Counted from the stretch's first letter, positions 1 through 8,171 are shown. The stretch is DNA of 8,293 nt from Phycisphaerales bacterium (GCA_011057845.1 DSDB01000348.1:1-8293), one strand, 5' to 3'. Notes: generated by a model from the letters alone, not told the origin. Program-made: numbers and translations.

Positions 1-3000
1 ACGCCGGTATCCACGCCGCCGTCGCTGCGCGTGCTGTGGCCGGCGAGGCCGAGACTCACGGCCGTATCACTGCCGGCGTTGATGCACGGGCTGTCGGGAC
101 CCTGTCCCAGGGCCGCGTGGCTGAGGTAGTAGGCGTTGGCCAGGCCCGCGGTGGCCACGAAGCGCGGGTCGGCGTCGATATTGCCGCCGAGCCAGTTGAG
201 CACCCGGCCAGGCTGCACGTGCACGGCCGCCGGGCTATTGCCGCCCTGGACGTCGCAGTGCAAGACCGTGAGCGTCGCGGGCCGCTGCATGTATTGCGGA
301 TTAGAATCGCTGCCGATGGCGATCTGGTTGCCGATCTGGCCGGTGTTGCCCCAGAGAATGCTGTCGGTCAGCAGGGTATTGCTCTCGTAGGAGCAGGACA
401 GACCGCCGCCGCGGCCGTGGAAGGACGTGTACGGGTCGTAGGCCGTGTTGTCTACGATGGTGCAGTTGGCAATGGTCGGCGAGGCGTACCAGTAGGATAC
501 GATGCCGCCGCCGTCGATGACCGCGCTATTACCCTTGACCAGGCAGTTGCGCAGCATCGGAGGCAGGGAGGCCCCGCCGAAGTAGACGCCGCCGCCCGAG
601 CCGCTGGCCCTGTTGTTCATGATGAAGCAGTTCTCGATGACGGCTTCGCTGGCCCAGCAGAACAAACCCGCGCCGCCGCCATAGAAACGGCTGTCGCCCA
701 GGTACATCGAGGCGCCGCTGATTCCAAGTTGGCTGTAATCCAGGGCGATCTGGCGGCCCTCGGCGGTGTTGCCGATGATGCTGCATCCGCGGATAACCGG
801 GGCGCCTTCGCTCCAGAACAGACCGCCGCCGTGGACCGCGGCGTTCTGCACGACCTGTGTGTTGGTAATGAGGACCTCTGCGCCGCCCCCGTACCAGTAG
901 GCCGCGCCGCCGACGCCGGCGTTGTTGCGGGCAAAGTAGCTGCCGTCGATGGTAATAGTGCTACCGTTGTGGAATTCGCCAATCAACGTGCCGCCCGGGG
1001 CAAACCGATAGCGAATCATCCCACCGCCGTACAGGGCGCCGCCGCGACCGGCGTACTGCACCGAGACATCGTCAAGGGAGTACCAGTAATTTGTGGGTGG
1101 CGAGTTTATGGAAAAGCCCACGGCCCTGTTCTCGATGAATCGGCTGTTACGGATGTCGAGCACAGCGTCGGTCTCAATGTACAGACCGCCGCCGTCGACG
1201 CCCGCGATGTTGCCGATGTAATCGCAGTTGTTGACATCGACCTCGCAATACGAACTGAAGTACTGCGCAGCGCCGCTGGAAGCGGTCATATTGCCCACGT
1301 AACGGCAGTCGTTGAGAACGGCCTTGCAGCCGACCTGGCCCAGGGAACTGTAGAACTCGCCGCCGCCGGTGTAGCCGGTGCTGACGTTGTTCGAGTCGGT
1401 GATGAAGACGCGTCGCTGAATCGAGACGCAGTTGGGCTCGTAGAAGTTGGCCCCGCCGTTGCCGAGTGGCGAGTAGGCCGAACTCATTCCGTTGCTGGCG
1501 TCCTCGTAGTCAATGCCATCCGGGGCGTCGTTGTTGCCGCCGCTGCCGCCGTTCCAGCCGTTGCCGCCGGGACCACCGGGTGCATCGCCGGCCCCGTTGC
1601 CGCCGTTGCCGCCATCGCCGCCGCGGCCGCCGGAGTAGCTGGTGGAATTGACCAGAACGCTGACGGTGGTGCTTACGATATTGACATCGGTCATCCGGGC
1701 ATAGGTATTCTCGCCGAAGTAGATCGCCCCGCCGACAGAGCCCAGACCGTTACGGCCGGCGTCGCCGCCGCGACCGCCGTCTCCGCCGCGTCCGCCTGGG
1801 GCATCGGCGCCATCAGCGCCGTCGGCGCCGTCTGGTTCGCCGGAGCCGCCGCTGCCGCCGGAACCGCCGGAACCGCCATTGCCGCCGTCGCCGCCGAAGC
1901 CGGCCGGCCCGCCCTCCGCGCCGGAACCGGGCGCCGTGGAGCAGCCGACGATGTGGACCCAGCGCAATTCGGGCTTGCAGTTCGGGCCGAAGTAGATGGC
2001 GCCGCCGAGGCCTGATCCGCCGTCGGCGCCCATGCCGCCATCGCCGCCGCGACCGCCGTTGCCGCCGCGACCGCCGTCGCCGGCATTGCCGCCGTCGCCG
2101 CCGCTGCCGGCCGGACCGTCATTGATGCCTTCGCCGCCATCCTGGCCGTCCTGACCGTCCTGGCCGTCCTGGCCATCCTGGCCGTCCTGGCCGTCCCAGC
2201 CGCGTCCGCCGCGACCGGCGTCGCCGGCCAGGGCGTGGCAGTTGATAATCTTCACGTTCGAGATCAGAGGACTGCTGTTGCCGTCGAAGTACAGAGCGCC
2301 GCCATAAACGTGGCCCCCGCGTCCGCCGTCAATGCCGTTGGGACCGGGTATACCGTTGGCGCCCGGCATCCCATCCTGACCATCCTGGCCATCCTCGCCG
2401 TCGTAACCGCCCACGGGCGTATTGCCGTCGGGCGCATAGAGCAGCTCGAAGCTCAGGTCCCATTCGTTGGCGTCATAGATGAGCGGCTCATAGACCATTC
2501 CATCGGTGGTTCTGGCCGCGGCGTCGAGGAAGTACTGCGGCCGTGTAAACCATCCGAAGCGGCGGGTCGGCGTTCCCTGATAGACCGCACCGATCGAGAC
2601 CCAGTACACGCCGTCATCGTCCGGCTGGAACCAGTACATGTTCGGGTCCGGATCGGGCGTGATCGTGCCATTCGGATCGTTGGGGTCGGGTCCGGACGGC
2701 GGGCGGGTCGCATCGAAGGTGAACTCGAAAATGCCCTTCTTGGGCTTTGTCGCCGCGTTCGGGTCGTTCGGATCGATCTCCCAGCCGAACCACTCAACGG
2801 TATACCAATCCCGCGGGGCAACCACCGTATGGACCGCCCGCTCGGGATGGCTGAAACTGTTCGGGTCATTGGGATTGTTCGGCTCGTCGGTGAGTATCCG
2901 GATTCTGAACTCCAGCGGAAGGTTCGCCGTGGGGACATCCTGGTTGTCCACATAGCCCTCAAACGTCCCCCACCATCGGTAGCCCGTGATGGGAAGCTGG

Positions 3001-6000
3001 TTTGTACAGAGGAAATCATCCGCCATGACCGGTTGCCCTGCGGCGATGATAGACCGTTCCGACCAGCCTTGGTAACTCAGCGCGAGACCCTGTACATCGA
3101 CCGGGGGCTGGGACCACTTGACGACGTTCGCATCCGGCGGGCCCGGCTGGGGCAATGGATCGGGCGCAGGGGGCGTGTCGGGCTTGCCCGGCGGAGCGGG
3201 CAGCGGCGGCTGGGGGTCGAGAGCGCCATCCTGGCCCTTTGTGCCGCGGGCAATAACGTTCTCGATAATCAGATGTGACAGGGTCGGCCCGGCGCCGTTG
3301 AGGCAACGGATGGCCCCGCCGAAGGTATCCACGCCCGGTGCGCCGGCCCCATCATCATCGTCGCCCAGTTGGTACGGGTCGATGGGATCGCGAATGTCAT
3401 AGCCGCGGATAGTGAAGCCCTCGATGACCGTATCACGGCCCTCGCCGTTCTGAAGGATAAACGCCGGCAGTACAGGTTGTGTCCGGGTCGACGGCAACTC
3501 AAGAACCGTGTTGGCGACGCAGCATGGGTCGTCCGGGTGCTCGCTGGCGATGGTGATGGCCTTGCCGCCGAGGATGATGGGAGTGGCCAGGACATACGTA
3601 CCGGCGGCGACCACGACGGTGTCACCGTGATTATAGGCGAAGTCGACGGCCTGCTGGATCGACGTGAAGTAGGTTCCACCGAACTGACCGGGCACGTGCA
3701 GGACCCTGGGCTGGCGGAACGAGACGGTCACGTGTGTGTCTTGGGTGATGGTGACGGTATTGGTTTTGGTCCAGCAGGTATCGTCGTCCGTATGGGTCCA
3801 TGTGTCGACGATGTAGCCCGGGTCCGGCTGGGCCGTAAGCTGCACGACCGTGCCTTCCGGGTAGGACACCCCGCGGCGATGGTCGGGCGTGATGCTGCCG
3901 TTGCCGCCAATGACACTGGTGCGGAGGGTATGGTAGGGTATGAGTTCGAACTCGATGCCGACGGTCACGTCACTCATCATCGTGGCGAAGTTGTTGACAT
4001 CCCTGATGGCGTCGTTGTCGGTTCCCTGCCAGAGCTTGACCCGGTAGCCATTCTCGGGTTTGGCGAGCAGGGGCACAATCGCGTATTTCGGGAATGTGCC
4101 GCCGTTGGGGTCCACGGTCCCGTGCATGAGACTCGGATCCGTGGTCGGCGTGCCGTTGTGCAGTATCTGGACGGTCAGCGTGAAGGTCTCGACCTCGGTG
4201 GTCTCGTAATGGGCGCCCATATCGAGCGTGCCGGTGTCCGTGCCGCTGTCGGTTCGGGTCGTGCGGGCGCGGAGCCTGGCGGCCATCGGCGGCGTGAGGT
4301 TCAGCGTGCCGCCCGTATCGACGCAGGGGCTGTTGACAAGCTGTCCGGCGGCCTTCTGGGTCAGGTAGTACTTGCCCAGCGGACCGGTGGTGAACAACGG
4401 ATTGGCCTTGGTGTTGCCGGTGCCGGCGTCGCCGTCCTCGATGCAGGAGAACTTCGCGGCTACTCCGCGCAGATCATCTCCGTTGCCCCAGAGGATACAG
4501 TTGGAAATGGCCGGCGCCGAACCGCGATAGCCGACGATGCCGCCATCCAGCGAGGCGTCGGGATCATCAATGACAATCGTGCAGTTGACGATCTTCGGAG
4601 ATGAGCCGTCCAGGTCGATGCCGCCGCCCTGGTAGAGGGCCTGGTTGTTCAGGATGAAGTTGTTGAAGATCAGCGGATCGGAGTTGTAGCACGCGATACC
4701 GCCGCCGACGTTGGCGGCCCGGTTGCGCTCGATGGTGCAGTCGCGGATGGTGCCGGAGCTGTTCTCGAAGTTGACGCCGGCGCCGATACCGGCCGTGTCG
4801 ATGGTGTCATTGCGCGCAATGAGGCAGTTCTCGATCAATGGCGATGCATAGTAGCAGTCGATACCGCCGCCGTAGTACAGGGCGGAGTTGTCGACGATGA
4901 TGCAGTCGAAAATGGACGGGGATGAACCGTCGCACGAGATACCGCCGCCGAATTCCGCGCTGCCCCAGGCCACGGTGAAGCCCTGGAGGATCGAGTCCGG
5001 ACCTTCCTCGTTGTGGAACGTCACGGTCGAGGTCTCCTGCGCCAGGCCCAGGATGTAGGTATTGGCCGGACTGATGTCGGGGATATTGACGTCGTTGATA
5101 TCGCCGCTACGGACATGGATCGCCTTGCCCGCGAAGTCGATGTTCTCGATGAAGACGCTGTTGGCCTCGGCGATGACGGTATCGCCGTCGACGGCATGGT
5201 CGATGGCGTCCTGAATCGTGTCGTAGATAACGCCGGGTTCGCGCGCAATGACGGCGTGTCCGGGCTTGCCCTGCGGGATGAGCGTCATGGCGGCGTGGAG
5301 GTTCAATCGGCCTCCGGAAGCGCAGACGCCGGGCAGGACGGGGTCCACCGACCGCATGAGGATCTTCTTGACCACCGGGGCCGGCAGCGACGGATACTGC
5401 GCGAACAGCATCGCCGCGGCGCCGGAGACGAACGGCGCCGCCGCCGACGTGCCGTAACCCATCGAGTAGTTGGATCTGACCCCCCAGTCCTGCATGGCGG
5501 CGGTCTCATAGGTCGGCGCCGTGCTCAGGATGTTGTTGCCCGGGGCGCCGATATCCACGGAGAATCGTCCGAAATTGCTGAACCCCGCCGGTATATCGAA
5601 GCGATTGGTCGCCATGACCGTGATGACATTGGCCAAATCCAGCGAGGCCGGATAGACGGGGGATTCGTCAATATCGACGCCCTCATTGCCGGCAGCGACC
5701 ACCACGAGCACGCCCGCCTGCCCGGCGGCCTCGATGGAGTCCCTCAGCGACTGGCTGTCGGGTGTTTGAATGAGGTACACGGGGTCCAGGAAGGCCTGCG
5801 TACCCCACGAAATATTGATGACCCTGGCTCCGTTGTGGGTCGCATACTCGATGCCCGCGATGGCGGCGCTGAGCGACACCTCCCCATTGGCGTCGGCGAC
5901 CTTCACGGCCATGATCCGCACGTCCCAGCAGACCCCGGTGATGCCTTCGTCGTTGTCGCCGACGGCGCCGATGATGCCGGCCACGTAGGTTCCGTGCCAG

Positions 6001-6689
6001 TGGTCGTCGTTGGGGTCGTTGGTGTCGTTGACGAAGTTATATCCGATAACGTCGTCCAGCAAGCCGTTGCCGTCATCGTCAAAGAACGGGGTCCCCTCGG
6101 CCTCGTCGTCGTTCCTCCAGAGGTTGTCCGCCAGGTCCGGATGGCGGGCGTCGATGCCCGTGTCAAGCACCGCCACAATCACATCACTACAATCGGTCCT
6201 GATATCCCAGGCGTCAGGCGCGTCGAGGGTGTCCAGTCCCCACTGCCGAACGAAATCAGGATCGTTCGGGATAGCGTTGATACGATACCGGTAGTTCGGT
6301 TCGGCATAAAGGACATCGGACGATTCACTGAAACGGAGCATCGCCGCCACGGTGGAGACGCCCGCGGGAAGCTTCACGAGCGACAGACCTTCGACCACCC
6401 CATCAAAGGTGCGGTCGACCGAGGCGCCGCAAACGAGGTTCGCGGATACGGCGCTGCGGACGCTGCGGGCGGTTCGCGGGCCGTCAAGGCCCAGCGCCGC
6501 CGCCGACGTCCGATCGCTGCGGAACCGCACGATCAGTTCGCCGCCGTCGGTCTTCGGCGAGAGGGCGTCGAAGAAGCTCAAACCGAGCACCCCGTCGGCC
6601 CGCGCCGATACCGCCTGCGCGCACAGTAAAAAGCACGAGCCGAGGAGAACGCTGAAGGTTCCGGCTCGGATTCTATTGTGACGCTCCAT
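1..6689 (-). CDS. Giant secreted S8 (subtilisin-like) serine protease with beta-helix, InlB-like and collagen-like regions; 3' partial
   Basis: One frame stays open for 2229 codons and leaves the window without a stop. Residues 1-32 are a Sec signal peptide: basic MERHNRIR, a hydrophobic core, and AxA-type sites near 28-32. Residues about 48-150 resemble a subtilase propeptide ending in YAEPNYRYR and NDPDFVRQWGL. The S8 domain (about 150-468) has D176 in AVLDTGID, a Ca-binding-type loop DDDGNGLLDD (204-213), H232 in HGTYVAGI, oxyanion N335 in AAGNEG and S415 in GTSAAAP, so it should be active. Then follow beta-helix 1 (about 480-757, many GGGI...NC.I..N rungs), a choice-of-anchor Q-like end (763-828), two InlB-B-like repeats (829-920, 921-993), beta-helix 2 (from 994), a Pro-rich linker (about 1155-1190), a KWSQPP module (1191-about 1420), glycine-loop turns (1428-about 1745), beta-helix 3 (to about 2165) and a second anchor Q-like start (2172 on). 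An in-frame TAG at 6693-6695 and a good RBS fix the start. Protease and domain types are firm; the substrate and anchoring mode are unknown. Confidence 0.95.
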   Translation of the reverse strand, partial: MERHNRIRAGTFSVLLGSCFLLCAQAVSARADGVLGLSFFDALSPKTDGGELIVRFRSDRTSAAALGLDGPRTARSVRSAVSANLVCGASVDRTFDGVVEGLSLVKLPAGVSTVAAMLRFSESSDVLYAEPNYRYRINAIPNDPDFVRQWGLDTLDAPDAWDIRTDCSDVIVAVLDTGIDARHPDLADNLWRNDDEAEGTPFFDDDGNGLLDDVIGYNFVNDTNDPNDDHWHGTYVAGIIGAVGDNDEGITGVCWDVRIMAVKVADANGEVSLSAAIAGIEYATHNGARVINISWGTQAFLDPVYLIQTPDSQSLRDSIEAAGQAGVLVVVAAGNEGVDIDESPVYPASLDLANVITVMATNRFDIPAGFSNFGRFSVDIGAPGNNILSTAPTYETAAMQDWGVRSNYSMGYGTSAAAPFVSGAAAMLFAQYPSLPAPVVKKILMRSVDPVLPGVCASGGRLNLHAAMTLIPQGKPGHAVIAREPGVIYDTIQDAIDHAVDGDTVIAEANSVFIENIDFAGKAIHVRSGDINDVNIPDISPANTYILGLAQETSTVTFHNEEGPDSILQGFTVAWGSAEFGGGISCDGSSPSIFDCIIVDNSALYYGGGIDCYYASPLIENCLIARNDTIDTAGIGAGVNFENSSGTIRDCTIERNRAANVGGGIACYNSDPLIFNNFILNNQALYQGGGIDLDGSSPKIVNCTIVIDDPDASLDGGIVGYRGSAPAISNCILWGNGDDLRGVAAKFSCIEDGDAGTGNTKANPLFTTGPLGKYYLTQKAAGQLVNSPCVDTGGTLNLTPPMAARLRARTTRTDSGTDTGTLDMGAHYETTEVETFTLTVQILHNGTPTTDPSLMHGTVDPNGGTFPKYAIVPLLAKPENGYRVKLWQGTDNDAIRDVNNFATMMSDVTVGIEFELIPYHTLRTSVIGGNGSITPDHRRGVSYPEGTVVQLTAQPDPGYIVDTWTHTDDDTCWTKTNTVTITQDTHVTVSFRQPRVLHVPGQFGGTYFTSIQQAVDFAYNHGDTVVVAAGTYVLATPIILGGKAITIASEHPDDPCCVANTVLELPSTRTQPVLPAFILQNGEGRDTVIEGFTIRGYDIRDPIDPYQLGDDDDGAGAPGVDTFGGAIRCLNGAGPTLSHLIIENVIARGTKGQDGALDPQPPLPAPPGKPDTPPAPDPLPQPGPPDANVVKWSQPPVDVQGLALSYQGWSERSIIAAGQPVMADDFLCTNQLPITGYRWWGTFEGYVDNQDVPTANLPLEFRIRILTDEPNNPNDPNSFSHPERAVHTVVAPRDWYTVEWFGWEIDPNDPNAATKPKKGIFEFTFDATRPPSGPDPNDPNGTITPDPDPNMYWFQPDDDGVYWVSIGAVYQGTPTRRFGWFTRPQYFLDAAARTTDGMVYEPLIYDANEWDLSFELLYAPDGNTPVGGYDGEDGQDGQDGMPGANGIPGPNGIDGGRGGHVYGGALYFDGNSSPLISNVKIINCHALAGDAGRGGRGWDGQDGQDGQDGQDGQDGQDGGEGINDGPAGSGGDGGNAGDGGRGGNGGRGGDGGMGADGGSGLGGAIYFGPNCKPELRWVHIVGCSTAPGSGAEGGPAGFGGDGGNGGSGGSGGSGGSGEPDGADGADGADAPGGRGGDGGRGGDAGRNGLGSVGGAIYFGENTYARMTDVNIVSTTVSVLVNSTSYSGGRGGDGGNGGNGAGDAPGGPGGNGWNGGSGGNNDAPDGIDYEDASNGMSSAYSPLGNGGANFYEPNCVSIQRRVFITDSNNVSTGYTGGGEFYSSLGQVGCKAVLNDCRYVGNMTASSGAAQYFSSYCEVDVNNCDYIGNIAGVDGGGLYIETDAVLDIRNSRFIENRAVGFSINSPPTNYWYSLDDVSVQYAGRGGALYGGGMIRYRFAPGGTLIGEFHNGSTITIDGSYFARNNAGVGGAAYWYGGGAEVLITNTQVVQNAAVHGGGLFWSEGAPVIRGCSIIGNTAEGRQIALDYSQLGISGASMYLGDSRFYGGGAGLFCWASEAVIENCFIMNNRASGSGGGVYFGGASLPPMLRNCLVKGNSAVIDGGGIVSYWYASPTIANCTIVDNTAYDPYTSFHGRGGGLSCSYESNTLLTDSILWGNTGQIGNQIAIGSDSNPQYMQRPATLTVLHCDVQGGNSPAAVHVQPGRVLNWLGGNIDADPRFVATAGLANAYYLSHAALGQGPDSPCINAGSDTAVSLGLAGHSTRSDGGVDTG
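2137..2195 (-). repeat. 9-bp tandem repeat encoding (Gly-Gln-Asp)n
   Basis: Six 9-bp units of plus-strand consensus CCGTCCTGG, plus a partial seventh, run head to tail with only single-base differences (CCATCCTGG, CCGTCCTGA). On the minus strand they give six consecutive GQD triplets (residues 1500-1517) after GWD. The unit is a multiple of three, so gain or loss of copies keeps the frame. Confidence 0.9.
2371..2397 (-). repeat. Short 9-bp tandem repeat, same family
   Basis: Three 9-bp units (CCATCCTGA, CCATCCTGG, CCATCCTCG) encode GEDGQDGQDG around residues 1431-1440. They share the consensus of the longer array at 2137-2195, about 180 bases away in the same gene, which suggests a common origin. 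Confidence 0.75.
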
Positions 6690-6890
6690 CTGCTATCCCT
6701 TTTTAATGTTTAACTGTGTCAGCCATAGCGGCCTTTGTGATTCCTGAACATACTCCGAAGCCACAGCGCCCCCATCAGCGTGCGCCTGCCGCGACTTCCA
6801 TGACCGTGGGCTTCCACTATAGGTGGGGCCAGGCAGGCCTTTTGTTACGCGCAACGACCCGGTAATTCCCATAGACACACCGCACAGCCG
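6690..6890. other. Intergenic region between secretin and protease genes
   Basis: About 200 bases separate the secretin stop (TGA at 6891-6893, minus strand) from the protease ATG. Apart from the protease RBS I see only small inverted motifs on the minus strand (CCAC-CTATA-GTGG and AGGC-CT-GCCT) without a T-tract, so I call no terminator. No promoter is clear. A 61-codon frame (6693-6878, minus) has no recognisable protein character. The spacing leaves open whether the two genes share a transcript. Confidence 0.6.
6696..6701 (-). promoter_or_regulatory. Ribosome binding site of the giant protease
   Basis: The minus strand reads AAGGGA, then six bases (TAGCAG), then the ATG at 6687-6689. The in-frame TAG lies inside that spacer, so no start further upstream is possible. 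This is the only well-placed Shine-Dalgarno-like site in front of the gene. Confidence 0.75.
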
Positions 6891-8171
6891 TCAGAAGCTC
6901 GGTCCGAATTCGTTTTCCATCGCGGCGATCGCTTCGGCTTCGCGTTCCTCCTGCAGTATGATCGTGGGCTTCACGAGGATCAGGAGGATCTTGTGATCCC
7001 GCACCTTGCTGCGGTTGCCGAAGAGCCGCCCCACGACGGGAACCTTGCTCAGCACCGGTACGCCGGCTTCCTTCTCGATCTCAGCGGTGATCTTCTGACC
7101 TCCCAGCAGCAGCGTGCCGCCGTCGGGGACGCTGACGCGGGTCATCACGCTCGACGTTTCGGTCTCAGGGACGGTAACGCTGTACTGGGCCACTTCGCCT
7201 TCAGATCCGACCGGGCCCTCGACGAGGTGGGTCTTCATCCTCAGGAGGTCCTGAAGCTGGGTCATGATATTCAAGAGGACGTACTTCTTGTCCTGTGTAA
7301 TCGTTGGGGTGATGTTGAGCATGCTGCCGACGCTCAACTGCTGGATGTTCTGTTGGATGCTCGATGTCTGATAGCCTCCGCCGGGGTAGGCGCCCGTGCC
7401 GCCGCCGTAGGAAACGTCGGGCGGGAGGGCGTACGAAATGTCGTTATAGACGGTGAACGTGGCCGATTCGCCGCTAAGCACCGTCACCTTCGGGGCGGTC
7501 AGGGCCTTGGCATCGGTATGGGCCTGCGTCGCGCGGATCAACAGGGCCACCTGGAGATCGTCGAGGATGGAGCCATAGCCACCGGATATATCGGCGGCGT
7601 GGCTGATACCACCCAGACTGCCAGGAACCTTCGTCGAAACGTCGGGGGTCGTCGCCAGGGCCGAACTCTGCTCGAAGGTGGCGATGCCGAACTTGCCGCC
7701 GAGGTTAAGCGTGAAATCGAGGTCCAGACCGATGTCCTCAAGGAAATTCTCGCTGACCACGAGGAACCGGGCTTCGATGGAGACCTGGTGGCCGAGCGCC
7801 TTGCGCAGTTCGGCCAGCAACGCCTCGATCTTCTTATGCACGGCGCGGGTCTGCAGGACCGCCATCTTCTTGGGCTGCTGCCGGGGGTAAATCGTGATCA
7901 TACCGTCGCCATAGAGTAACTCCCCGGTCTCGGCGTCCTCGATATTGCTGTAGTACCACGTGGTCGGCTCGATGGTCTCCTGGACCAACTGTTGCAGGTC
8001 GTACGCACGCTGCATGCTCATCTGGCCACCGCCCATCATGCCCATGCCATAGCCGCCCATGCCGCCACCGTAGCCACCCATTCCGCTCATGCCGCCGTAG
8101 CCGCCGCTCATGCCGCCGTAGCCGCCCCTCCCGCGCCTGTCGCCGCCGTCTCCGCCCCCGCCGCCGCGCAC
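6891..8171 (-). CDS. Secretin (GspD/PilQ family outer-membrane channel), 5' incomplete or rearranged
   Basis: This encodes an outer-membrane multimeric channel of the type II secretion/type IV pilus class. Residues are numbered from the GTG at 8169-8171. A Gly/Met/Tyr-rich linker (1-53) is followed by the end of an N-domain, RAYDLQQLVQETIEPTTW (55-72) and MITIYPRQQPKKMAVLQT (91-108). The helix VHKKIEALLAELRKAL comes next, and the secretin domain starts at VSIEARFLVVS (130-140). Later family hallmarks are TAPKVTVLSGESATF (225-239), LNITPTI (285-291), VPDGGTLLLGGQ (348-359), VPVLSKVPVVGRLF (371-384) and ILLILVKPTII (395-405). The stop is TGA at 6891-6893. GspD-type proteins are usually 600 residues or longer, so the N-domains and signal peptide are missing. 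The frame stays open to the window edge, but above about 8170 it gives only His/Ala-rich, shadow-like sequence and no credible start. The GTG is simply where support ends. Which secretion system it serves cannot be told. Confidence 0.93.
   Translation of the reverse strand: MRGGGGGDGGDRRGRGGYGGMSGGYGGMSGMGGYGGGMGGYGMGMMGGGQMSMQRAYDLQQLVQETIEPTTWYYSNIEDAETGELLYGDGMITIYPRQQPKKMAVLQTRAVHKKIEALLAELRKALGHQVSIEARFLVVSENFLEDIGLDLDFTLNLGGKFGIATFEQSSALATTPDVSTKVPGSLGGISHAADISGGYGSILDDLQVALLIRATQAHTDAKALTAPKVTVLSGESATFTVYNDISYALPPDVSYGGGTGAYPGGGYQTSSIQQNIQQLSVGSMLNITPTITQDKKYVLLNIMTQLQDLLRMKTHLVEGPVGSEGEVAQYSVTVPETETSSVMTRVSVPDGGTLLLGGQKITAEIEKEAGVPVLSKVPVVGRLFGNRSKVRDHKILLILVKPTIILQEEREAEAIAAMENEFGPSF
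8032..8048 (-). repeat. 17-bp inverted repeat, left arm
   Basis: Its reverse complement, GGCATGGGCATGATGGG, occurs exactly at 8262-8278. Here it encodes GMGMMG on the minus strand, inside the secretin Gly/Met-rich linker. Confidence 0.7.

Larger units (their letters stand above)
1458..2409 (-). repeat. Glycine-rich (collagen-like / PGRS-like) loop repeats inside the protease gene
   Basis: Four glycine-rich blocks lie at about 2304-2409, 2007-2232, 1734-1934 and 1458-1640. Each runs directly into a beta-helix turn starting GGALYF (residue 1463), GGAIYFG (1562), GGAIYFG (1653) or GGANFY (1745), so the turn-to-turn spacings are 99, 91 and 92 residues. Block 1 is a clean run of eleven Gly-X-Y triplets (residues 1428-1460, including GMP, GIP and GPN). 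Block 2 begins with nine triplets. The later parts are mostly GGN, GGD, GGR and GGS, as in PE_PGRS-type proteins. On the plus strand this region reads as monotonous GCC/GCCG, which creates long false frames. Confidence 0.85.

Noticed and set aside
36..2015. 659-codon plus-strand open frame
   Set aside because: It is antisense to the protease gene. Its Val/Ala/Gly/Asp/Arg-rich translation has no domain, while the minus frame gives clear beta-helix and Gly-loop sequence.
1500..2230. CRISPR-like or satellite repeat array
   Set aside because: The repeats are 3-bp and 9-bp in-frame coding repeats without unique spacers, explained by Gly-rich protein sequence.
2235..4604. Two long plus-strand frames (2235-3278 and 3369-4604)
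   Set aside because: The minus strand encodes the KWSQPP module, beta-helix 2 and InlB-like repeats without interruption here. The plus frames are GC-driven shadows.
5013..6629. 538-codon plus-strand frame
   Set aside because: It lies opposite the S8 catalytic domain, whose D/H/N/S motifs are all on the minus strand. The plus translation shows no recognisable motif.
6624..6647. Possible lipobox (LLGSC, residue C19) in the protease signal peptide
   Set aside because: The residues before Cys fit the lipobox poorly (Gly at -2) and the hydrophobic core continues past the Cys, so a normal signal peptidase I site near residues 28-32 is more likely.
6693..6878. Possible 61-residue small protein on the minus strand
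   Set aside because: There is no convincing RBS or known motif, and the composition resembles non-coding sequence. It ends four bases before the protease ATG, so it mainly defines the upstream stop.
6835..6890. Rho-independent terminator after the secretin
   Set aside because: Only very short inverted motifs are present and no T-tract follows on the minus strand.
6993..7919. 308-codon plus-strand frame
   Set aside because: It is antisense to the secretin domain, whose conserved motifs are all on the minus strand.
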